From the NCBI RefSeq assembly GCF_028769735.1, contig NC_088173.1:71794463-71858462 (forward strand): 64,000 nt of DNA, written 5' to 3'. Below, piece by piece: positions 54,960 to 64,000 of the stretch (the first letter of the stretch is position 1; each line of letters starts with the position of its first letter). The stretch comes from Zonotrichia leucophrys gambelii (taxonomy: Eukaryota; Chordata; Aves; Passeriformes; Passerellidae). Below the pieces are notes generated by a model that was not told where the DNA came from, did not search any database, and saw only the letters and a program-made list of their open reading frames with translations. Made by a program: the position numbers and the translations under genes.

Positions 54960-55520
54960 CACGAGCTGCCGGCCCCACAGACTCCTCTCTTCCCAAAAAA
55001 ATCCCCACAGCCCCACAGCCTCCCCTCTTCCCAAAAAATCCCCACGGCCTCCCTGCAGTCTCGCTATATAAAAAAAACCTATATAAAACACGCAATACTA
55101 CACCTCCCCTGTTCCCAAAAAATCCCAACAGCTCCACAGCCTCCCCTGTTCCCAAAAAAAATCCCCATGGCCCCACAGCCTCCCGTCTTCCCAAAAAATC
55201 TCCATGGCCCCATGGCCCTTCCCAAAAAATCCCCATGGCCCCACAGCCTCCCCTCTTCCCAAAAAATCTCCATGGCCCCATGGCCCTTCCCAAAAAATCC
55301 CCATGGTCCCACAGCCTCCCCTCTTCTCAAAAAGTCCCTACAGCCCCACAGCCTCCTCTCTTCCCAAAAAATCCCCATGGCCGCACAGGCTCCCCTCTTC
55401 CCAAAAAATCCACCAGTGGTCCCACAGCCTCCCCTCTTCCCAAAAAATCCCCACAGCCTCCCCTCTCCCCAAAAATCACCAATGGCCCCACAGCCTCCCC
55501 TTTCCCCAAAAATCCCTCAG
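54960..55520. repeat. CCCCACAGCCTCCCCTCTTC minisatellite
   Basis: About 16 units of 33-36 bp, CCACAGCCTCCCCTCTTCCC followed by AAAAAATCCCCATGG. Upstream intron or 5' region of HSPA12B. The stretches 54310-54960 and 55540-56330 on either side show no recognisable gene. Confidence 0.93.
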
Positions 55521-56334
55521 GATACCAATGGCAGGTGGGGAGGTTTTCCCTGGAATGGGAATCCAGCTCAGGCCACCCTGGAACTGTGGGCAGGGAAGGC
55601 TGTGCTGGTGGCCCTGGGGTGTCACATGGGGAGTCCTGGGGGTGGTCCAGGGGTCCTTTTCCACCAAAATGTAGCTTTTCCACCAAAATGGGACTTTTCT
55701 ACCAAAATGGGGCTTTCCAGGAGGTTTTCCTGCAGGAAATCACCCCCAACTCTGGGATTTGTGTCCTTTTCCAGCTGCCTGAAGCTCAGGTTGTGGTTTT
55801 GGATGAGCAGGGATGTCCCCAATGTCCCCAAACCCGCTGTCTCAGCTCCCCCAGAGGGACACGCCAGCCCTTGGTGGCTCCGTGGCTTTGTCCCCTGTCC
55901 CTTCATGGCCATGGGGAGTCCAGGGGGTCACTATGGGGTCTGTGCTGACCCTCAGCCCCCGAGTGGCCAAAATCCTCCTTGTCCAGGGTGGCAGGGGGTG
56001 ACAACGGCCACCTTTGTCCCCAGGGTGCCGTTCCCCTCCCAGGCCAGGAGGGTGGGTGGCCTCAGGCCGCCGAGTCTCCCCAGTGACAGCGCTGTTGTCA
56101 CCCAGGGGACACGGGACCAAGGCCCCGGCCCTGGGGGACCCTCCCGGGGCAGTTCCCGGTGCCTCCTGGGCTCCCTCCGGATTTTGAGGATTTTCCACCA
56201 TTTCCGCCTCCGCGGGGGCTCACGGAAACGGGGAAAGGAAACAAAGTTTGGGACGGTATCAGGGTGGAGCAGCCGGGAGCGACACCGGGGCTGCGGCACG
56301 GCCGAGAGGGGCGCGGGGACACCGGCTTGGCTGG

Positions 56335-56690
56335 CAGGGTGACCCCACAAACGCAGGGTGACCCCACAGCTCGGGGTGTCCCCAAAACTCGGGATGTCCC
56401 CACAAGTCGAGGTGTCTCCACAAACTCAGCGTGACCCCACAGCTCGGGGTGTCCCCAGAACTCGGGGTGACCCTAAAACTCGGGATGTCCCCAAAACTTG
56501 GTGTGACCCCACAAACTCAGAATGACCCCGCAAACGCAGGGTGACCCCACAACTCGGGGTGTCCCCACAAACTCAGCGTGTCCCCACAAACACGGGATGT
56601 CCCCACAAACTCAGCGTGTCCCCACAAGCTCGGGGTGCCCCCACAAGCTTGGGGTGATCCCACAAACTCGGGGTGACCCCACGGAACACC
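56335..56690. repeat. CTCGGGGTGTCCCCACAAA minisatellite
   Basis: About 18 units of roughly 19-20 bp, ACTCGGGGTGACCCCACAAA-like. Confidence 0.93.
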
Positions 56691-57208
56691 AGGGAGGCTC
56701 AGGGCAGCTGTGGGGCTCCCATCCAGCTGTGCTGGGACAGAAGGAGCTGTTTGTCCCCACATCCCCGCTGTGAGCATGGCTGTGGGATTGGGGACACCCC
56801 AAATCTTCCCGAGAAGTTGTTGGGGTTCCCTGGAGCCCTTCCCTGTCCCCTCGGCCAAGGCTGGGACACAGGAGCCACCCGGGGGTGTCCCCTGCATGGT
56901 GCTGGCACTTTGTGGTGTTCCAAATGGTCACAGCAGTGTCCCAAATGGTCCCAGCGGTGTCCCCAATGGTCACATCAGTGTTCCCCAGGACAGGACACAC
57001 GGGGACAGTGTCCGAGAGTCCCTCCCCCCTCTCCCTCATGCTCACACCCCCCTATTCCCACTGGGAAGAGGCCGCGGAGTCCTGGCACCCCCCGGGTGTC
57101 CCCAAACAGGGCAGCGACCCCAGGGTGGTGCCACCCTCACCTCGGCCAGGGGACAGGGCTGTCCCCACGTCCCCACGCCGGTTTCCGCCACCCCCGCTGA
57201 CCACTCAC

Positions 57209-57720
57209 CTCTGTGGGGGGAGACACAGGTTGGGGACCCCCCTCTTTGTCACCCGGGCCGTGTCCCCCGGGTTGGTGGTGGCTCTGTCCCCGCGGCTCTG
57301 TCCCCGTGTCTCTGTCCCCGTCCTGCCCGCGGCTCTGTCCCCGCCGGGGCCCCGCGCAGCCCCCCGCGCTCCGGCTTCCTCCCACTCCCTGTCCCGGCCC
57401 AGGCAGCGCCTCAAATTGCAATTCCAGCTGCAGATGTGGGAGCGGGAGCGGCGGGAGGAGGAGGAGGAGGAGGAGGCAGGGCCAGCCCCAGTCCCGCCGG
57501 CAGCGGAACCTCCGCTCCCCGCCCGGCCACGGCCACCGAGCGGGGACAAGGGTCCCAAACAGGACACGCCACCCCCAGACCCCCCCCGGTGTCCCCCTGA
57601 ATTTTGTAAATCGCTCTGCCGGGTTTGTCACCGCGCGTCTCCCGGGGGACATCGGCTGTGACCCCGCATCCAGCCGCGTCCCGGCTCCGGAGCTCGGGAT
57701 TATCCCGGGATTCTCCTCGT
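57209..57720 (-). promoter_or_regulatory. HSPA12B: Candidate HSPA12B 5' non-coding exon and promoter
   Basis: On the minus strand, CCACAGAG|GTGAGTGG at 57209/57208 is a strong splice donor. The sequence 5' of it (57210-57720) is CpG-rich with GC boxes. This would supply the missing upstream exon for the start-codon exon at 54309. On the plus strand the same stretch has a short Arg/Glu-rich frame (RQRLKLQFQLQMWERERR) near 57400-57480, which I could not assign. Confidence 0.35.
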
Positions 57721-57769
57721 TCCCGTTCCCAAAGGGGGATCCTGGATCCGGGAAGCAGAGCCGGGGGGT

Positions 57770-58060
57770 CCCGGGAGTGGGATCTGATCCGGGGATCCCA
57801 GATTCGGGATCAGAGCTGGGAGCAGAGACGGGGATCCCAGATTTGGGATCAGAGCTGGGAGATCCCGAGGGTGGGAACAGAGCCAGGGAATCCAGGATTT
57901 GGGATCCAGATTTGGGATCAGAGCTGGGAGCAGAGCCAGGGGATCCCAGATTTGGGATCAGAGCTGGGAGATCCCGAGGGTGGGAACAGAGCCAGGGGAT
58001 CCCAGATTTGGGATCCAGATTTGGGATCAGAGCTGGGAGACCCCAAGGGAAGGAGGCACA
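57770..58060. repeat. GATCCCAGATTTGGGATCAG tandem repeat
   Basis: Units of CCAGATTTGGGATCAGAGCT and GGGAGATCCCGAGGGTGGG; a roughly 110-bp higher-order unit is repeated. Confidence 0.9.
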
Positions 58061-58149
58061 CAAAGGATCTGTCCTGTCATTCCCAAAAATCTCCACAACG
58101 GGAAGAATCCACCCATGGGAGCCTCAGAAGCGTGGGCAGAACATTGGGA

Positions 58150-58770
58150 TTGTTCCCATAACTGAGATATTTGGGATCACTGAGTTGAGGTGGTCAGGAG
58201 TGCTGGGATAATTGGGATGGTTGAGATAATTGGGATCATTTGGATCATTGGGGTCACTGAGATTGTTTGGATCGCTGAGATAATTTGGATTGCTTAAATT
58301 ATTAGGATTGCTGAGATAATTGGGGTCATGTGGATCACTGACAACACTGGGATTGGTGGGACCATTGGGAACAGTGGGAAAATTGGGATAATTTGGATCC
58401 CTGAGATTGTTGGGATCATTTGGGGTCACTGAGATCATTGGGGGTTTGGGATCATTTGTTTGTTGGGATCACCAGGATCATTGGGATCACTGGGGGTTTG
58501 GGTTCATTGAGAGCTGGGAACATTTTGTTTGTTGGGATCACTGAGATCATCGGGATCATTGGGGATTTGGGATCATTGAGGATTGGGATCATTTTGTTTA
58601 TTGGGATCACTGGGCTCACTGGGATCAAACCCCTGGGATCAGTGGGATCATTGGGGGTTTGGGATCATTGAGGGTTGGGATAATTTTGTTTGTTGGGATC
58701 ACCAAGATCATCAGGATCATTGGGATTATTGGGATGAAACCCCTGGGATCACTGGGATCAAGGTCAGGAA
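58150..58770. repeat. TTGGGATCATTGGGATCACT minisatellite
   Basis: Degenerate 10-12 bp units (GGGATCATTG, GAGATAATTG) with a larger duplicated block containing TTTTGTTTGTTGGGATCACC. The following 58770-59395 looks unique with nothing assigned. Confidence 0.9.
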
Positions 58771-59394
58771 GGCCCTGGCCAGGAATGTGGTGGCCTGGAG
58801 TGGGACATGCCAGCTGTGACCACAGGGGTGACACTGGTGGGGGACACTGGGTGGGGGGACAAAGTGCCACCTCCTGAGCCAGGGGACCTCCAAACCCCTA
58901 AAGGGACCGGCGGGGGACGTCAGAGCAGCATTTGGGATTATCCTGGTGCTGTACTGGGATTTTTGGGGGTCCAGCCTCCCCAGCCCTGCCTGGCACCGCT
59001 GCCCCGGAGCCGGGGAAGGTTCTGGAGGGTGGGGACAGGGACAAGGGCGGGGGCTCCGCCCGTGTTTGCGTCCCTGGCGCCCCGACAGGGATGAGGTAGC
59101 GCTTTCCGGGAATTGAGGCCCGGCCCATGGAAATGCCGCGGGGACAGGAAACCCGGGATGGGGACGGAGAACCACGGCTGGAAGCGGGGCCGGAGCCCAG
59201 CCCGGACCCACAGCAGTGGCGACAGCGACGTCCCCCACCAGGGCATGGGGGTGGCACCATCACGTCCCCATCGGGAGAGTGGGGACAGGATGCGGGCAGC
59301 CCCTCCCCTGCTGCCCAGAGCTCCCAGTTTGCTCGTTCCCAGCTTTTCTGGGGGCAAACTGGGCATTCCTGGGGCGGGACCTGCAGCGGGTTGA

Positions 59395-59541
59395 GGGGAA
59401 CCTTCATCATCATTGTCATCATCATCATCGTCATCATCATCATCGTCGTCGTCATCCTCACCATCAGCTTCACCCCCAACCCGGGTGTCCCGCATGGAGC
59501 TGGCGGATCGGGACGGATAAACCGGGTTGAGGGACATTGTC
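59395..59541 (-). other. Unassigned open frame with an aspartate run
   Basis: On the minus strand an ATG at about 59540 opens MSLNPVYPSRSASSMRDTR, then GGEADGED and about 14 aspartates encoded by mixed GAC/GAT codons. GCTGATG|GTGAGG within it is a possible donor. The acidic run could simply be a CATCGT microsatellite. I do not recognise a family, and no partner exon was found. Confidence 0.2.
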
Positions 59542-60123
59542 CCCACCCCACCGAGGTGGCCCCAAGGCCGAGGGGACCCCGCAGGGAGGGGCTGCAGCCC
59601 CCCATACCCTCTCCTGGAGCGGCAGGAGCAGGGCTGGATCCTGGAAGGGGAAGGGCTGGATCCCTGGAAGGGGAAGGGTTGGATCGCTTCCTTCCCCCGC
59701 CCCGCCAAGGGCACGGCGCCCGCGGGGACGCGGTGCCAGCACGGCGGGGGGGGACACGGTGCCACCCGAATTCCCGAATTCCCGGCGGCCATCCCATCCC
59801 AAAGCTGGCACTGCTGCACACCCAGGGTCACTCCGCTGTCCCCTCCCCATCCCGGCGCTGTCCCTGCGCGTGGATTTGGGGATTTTGGGGTTGGAAAGCC
59901 CCGGGAGCCCCCGGAAAGCCCCGACCGAGCTCGGGGCACCCGCGGGCACCCGCGCCTGCCTCAGTTTCCCTGTAGTGCGCAGGAGCTCTCGCACACGCGT
60001 GTTCTTGCACACGTGTGGGGATCTGCAGGCTCAGAACAGCCCCTTGCACACCCGGGGTGAGCACGCGGGTGCTCTGGCACACCCACACGGACTTGGCTCC
60101 CCACGCATGTGCTGTTCACAGCC

Positions 60124-60164
<41 letters not shown>

Positions 60165-60289
60165 CTTGCACGCATGTGAGTTCTTTCACACATGTGAGGA
60201 TCTGCACTCTCAGAACAGCCCCTTACACACCCAGGTGAACATGTGGGTGCTCTGGCACACCCACAGAGACTCGGCTCCCCACCCCTCTG

Positions 60290-60320
<31 letters not shown>

Positions 60321-61860
60321 TGTTCGCAGCCTTGCACACGCACACACGGGTTCTTGCACACACGTGTGGTCTTGCACAAACAGCCCATGACCTCACTCAC
60401 ACACACGCACACCCATGTGTACACACGCGCCTGTTCACACACACAAACACACATACCTGTGCACACACATACACGTGTGTGCACACACACATATGTGCAC
60501 ACACCCCATGTGCACACATACACAGACGTGCACATACACCTGTTCAAACACACATGTGCACACCCAGCATGTGCCCACACATCTGCAAACATGCACACAC
60601 ACCCATTCACACACACTCCATGTGCACACACACTCCATGTGCACACACACACGTACACACACCCATTCACACACTCATGTTACACAGTACATGCAACACA
60701 TGCACACCACCATTCACACACACCATGCACACACATCCCATGTGCACACACTTCACACACACTCAGTGCACACACACACGTGCAACACACACACCATTCA
60801 CACACTCTGTGCTTACACGATACTGCCACACATGCAACACACCATTCACACACACTCCATGCACACACATCCCCATGTGCACACACCCATTCACACACAC
60901 TCCATGTGCACACACACTCCATGTGCACACACACACGTACACACACCCATTTACACACTCCATGCGTACACACATACATGCACACACATGCACACACACC
61001 CATTCACACACACTCCATGCACACACATCCCCATGTGCACACACCCATTAACACACTCCATGTGCACACACACCCTCGTGTGCACGCACCCATTCACTCC
61101 CACACACCCATTAACACACCTCCATGTGTGCACACACCCATTCACACACTCTATGTGCACACAACTCCCATTTGTGCGCACACACGTGTTCATATGAACA
61201 CCATGAGTACACACACATGTTCGCTCACACATGTACATGCAACCCATGTGCACACACAATGCACACACACATTCACACACATGGACACCACAGCCATGTG
61301 CACATATGCACATGGGCACACACGTGTACATACAGCCCATGTGTGCACACAGTGTGCACACACACACATGGACACCACAGCCATGTGCACACACCCCATG
61401 AGCACACACACAATGTGCACACACATGTGAACATCACAGCCACGTGCACACGCACACACACACACATATGCACACACGTGTACATACACACTGTGCACAC
61501 AATGCACACACACATCATGCACACACAAGCACCATGTGCACACACCCACGGTCACACCCATGTGCACACACACATAATTTGCACACACCCGTGTGCATGC
61601 ACACATGCACTCACATGTGAGCTCACACATGTGCTCACACGTCCACACACACGTACAGCCACGTGTGCACACACACATGCACACACAGCCCCCATTTGCA
61701 CATCCACACATGAGCACACGCAAAAGGGCACACCCATTGTGTTCACACGCATCCCATGTGCACACCCACGCGCACACACACCCACACACATGTGCACAGT
61801 CACCGTCACACACACACGTGTGCACACCCAAACACACCCACGTGCACACACACACCTCCA
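60124..61860. repeat. CA-rich array ((CA)n and CACACACCCATGTGCACA)
   Basis: Two pure (CA)n runs at about 60126-60158 and 60290-60316 lie within CAGAACAGCCCCTTACACAC-type duplicates. They are followed by about 1.4 kb of CACACACTCCATGTGCACAC units. Almost all is alternating purine-pyrimidine, favourable for Z-DNA. Cys/Val and His/Thr reading frames are artefacts. Confidence 0.95.
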
Positions 61861-61899
61861 CCCTTCCCCTCATGGTGCCCCTCCTGTTCCCCCCCTGGG

Positions 61900-62815
61900 T
61901 GCCCCTGGCTGTGCCACGGTGTCCCCCAGCCCCTCTGTCCCCATGTCCCCTTTCAGGGTGCCCCTGGCTGTGCCACGGTGTCCCCCAGCCCCTCTGTCCC
62001 TGTGTCCCCTCTCGGGTGTCCCCAGCCCTCCTGAGAAGGAGGTGAGAGAGAGGCAGCTGCAAACCATTACCGAGGGGCGGGGGCTGCTCCGGGCGCTGCT
62101 CCGGGGGTCCCGCCGGGCTCCCCCCGCTCCGGAGGCCCCGGGTCAGGCGGAGTTCTCCGGGAAAGGAAAACAAACGTGAGGGGCACGGCACGGGGGGCTG
62201 CGGCAGCGCTGCCTCTCTGGGGTCCCCAAAGGGGGAGTCGGGGTCCCCAGGGCCCCCTCGCCGTGCCCAGATGTGTCTCTGCGGTGACAGTGGCCACCCT
62301 GGGTCACCAAAGCCACCCCTGGGACCCTTCCCTGCAGCAGGAGCCGGGATTTGGGAATGGAGGAGCCAGGACAGCTCGGAATGGGGGCTGCAGGCTGGGT
62401 TTTGATTTTCCACTGGGATCTTTGTCGCCTCTTGCGAGGGTTAAATCCAGAAATTCCAGTATGAGGGAGGAAGAAGTGACTCCCGCCCTGTCTGGGGTCT
62501 GTCCCCACTGTCCCACTGTGGCATTGCCACCCCACGGCAGCATTCCCATTGTCCCACATATCCCACGATGGCAAGCATTCGCTGTCCCCCTGCTTCTCCC
62601 ACCTTCTGGAGCATCCCAAACTCTGGGATCTCTCCTGGCTGGATGAGGCCAGAGGGATTTGAGGGACCCCCGGAGCAGCCCCCGCCCCTCGGTAATGGTT
62701 TGCAGCTGCCTCCTCCTCACCCTCCTCTTCCTCAGGAGGGGCTGGGGGACACCCCGAGAGGGGACACGGGGACAGGAGGGGCTGGGGGACACCATGGCAC
62801 AGCCAAGGCCACCCC
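61900..62815. repeat. Inverted duplication with about 200-bp arms
   Basis: The left arm (about 61905-62115) reads TGGCTGTGCCACGGTGTCCC, then CAGCTGCAAACCATTACCGA and GGGGCGGGGGCTGCTCCG. The right arm (about 62660-62812) is its reverse complement (CCCCTCGGTAATGGTTTGCA, then GGACACCATGGCACAGCCA). The spacer is about 540 bp. Confidence 0.85.
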
Positions 62816-63175
62816 TGGGACCCTTCCCTCCAGCAGGAGCCGGGATTTGGGAATGGAGGAGCCAGGATGGCTCGCAGTGGGGGCTGCAGGCTGGGTTTTG
62901 ATTTTCCACAGGGATCTTTGTCTCCTCTTGTGAGGGTTAAATCCAGAAATTCCCTTCCTGGAGATGAGGGAGGGAAAAGTGACAGATCCCGCCCTGCCTG
63001 GGATCTGTCCCCACTGTCCCACTGTGGCATTGCCACCCCACTGCAGCATTCCCATTGTCCCGGATATCCCACTCCCCACAATCCCGAGCATTCCCTGTCC
63101 CCCTGCTTCTCCCACCCTCTGGAGCACCCCAAACTCAGCGACCCCTCCTGGCTGGATGAGGCCAGAGGGATTTGG
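62310..63175 (+). repeat. Direct duplication, about 360-bp units 500 bp apart
   Basis: 62310-62660 and 62810-63175 share GCAGGAGCCGGGATTTGGGA, TTTTGATTTTCCAC, GAGGGTTAAATCCAGAAATT, CCCACTGTGGCATTGCCACC and TGGATGAGGCCAGAGGGATT. Between them sits the right arm of the inverted duplication. Confidence 0.88.
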
Positions 63176-63179
63176 GGAG

Positions 63180-64000
63180 CCGGGAACTCCCCAGGATCTC
63201 TCAGCCCCCCTCATCTACTGCCACTCCTTGGGGCAGAAAATTGAGGATTTGGGATGAAAAGAGCTCTTCCCATTCTCCCACATCCCTGAGCCAGGAAAAG
63301 GGGGGGTCCTGCCCCCTCCAGCTGCCAGGGCTGATGGTTCAGGTCCTGAAAAGCGTGAAAAGGGCAAAAACGAGGAGCAAAATGCAAAACGATGTCGCAA
63401 AGTGGGAACACGGATTGGGAACACGGATCAGCCACAGCAATTCCAGAGTTCCCGGCAGTGCTGGAAGTGAGAGCGGTGTTGGGGACATCGATGTGACAGC
63501 GGCCATCTCTGAGCGATGTTAAACACGTCCTGCACTTTGGGATCCTCATCCCTATCCCAGGAACATTCAGGAGGGGGTAGAGCATCCTGGATTCCCCCCA
63601 GCAGCCAAAGATTCCCAAAGTTTTGGCTCTGAGAGCTGGAGAGGAGTTTGGGAGGAGAAATGTCCCACTCGGTGACAGCTCTGGGGTGTCCCTCTGGATC
63701 TGGGCACCCCTCAGGGAATCCCAGGATGGGGGAGGATGCCTCAAACATTCCCAGCCAAGCTGCTTTCCCTGAATTCCCCCGTGAGCTCCGGGAGCTCCAA
63801 GCCGCCGTTTTCCTGCCAGGAGTTTTGGCAGGAATGGCCTTTTCCTGTCAAACTGGGACGTTTCCAACCCAAAGCTGCTGTTGTTGTTCCTCACCAAACC
63901 TCCCACGGGTGGGAAAAGCCGTTTCTCATCCCACACTCCATCTCTCAGCCTCTGGAATTGCTGCACCGGGATCTCCCGGCACTGAGGGGTTCATCCCAAA
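63180..64000. other. Unique sequence at window end, nothing recognised
   Basis: Non-repetitive and moderate in GC. No exon with good splice borders and recognisable protein was found on either strand. Confidence 0.5.

Noticed and set aside
60243..61430. 395-codon His/Thr frame and Cys/Val frames opposite
   Set aside because: CA-repeat translation; periodic peptide with no unique core.

Overview
This is vertebrate nuclear DNA, most likely from a bird and plausibly a passerine; the bird call rests mainly on CR1 LINE 3' fragments at several places and on a compact, GC-rich style typical of avian microchromosomes. Genes have many small exons with GT/AG introns. By eye, well over half of the window is tandem repeat. 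Four protein-coding genes can be assembled exon by exon, and each gives an uninterrupted reading frame of the expected size.

Layout. 117-6917 (+): a 240-residue type II membrane C-type lectin with a galactose-type QPD motif. 9.3-10.3 kb: AT-rich and polypurine spacer. 10.33-10.95 kb: a CpG-island promoter with a full CRE palindrome and several CCAAT boxes. 11.0-12.14 kb: a minisatellite, then eight RFX X-box-like motifs about 42 bp apart. 12162-21197 (+): SPEF1 (CLAMP), a calponin-homology microtubule protein of cilia, 235 residues. 21.4-25.4 kb: a GGGGACA minisatellite, a GGGATT array and a 650-bp polypurine tract. 25.4-25.7 kb: CCAAT/GC promoter. 26788-36064 (+): the C20orf27 (ADISSP) homologue, 176 residues. 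36.9-38.0 kb: a minisatellite built from the end of the next gene. 54294-37989 (-): HSPA12B, an HSP70-like ATPase of 681 residues in 12 coding exons. 57-64 kb: its probable 5' end, then repeats (CA-rich array, inverted and direct duplications) with no firmly identified gene.

SPEF1, C20orf27 and HSPA12B, with HSPA12B convergent to the other two, match the human 20p13 block (HSPA12B-C20orf27-SPEF1, from memory) in inverted orientation. A C-type lectin beside SPEF1 is not part of the human arrangement as I recall it.

The most striking feature is that several independent tandem arrays contain exon edges of the genes they sit in: the lectin exon 4 acceptor (5 decoys), the SPEF1 exon 3 acceptor plus 5' half (6 decoys), the SPEF1 last-exon acceptor region (8 decoys) and the HSPA12B stop-codon end (about 23 units). 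The lectin terminal exon end is also duplicated once. Together with the X-box array, this suggests minisatellites that grow from, and carry, splice and regulatory signals. There is also an assembly fault: a 100-N gap at 50566-50665 followed by about 1.5 kb that repeats, at poor base quality, the sequence before the gap, including a broken copy of an HSPA12B exon.
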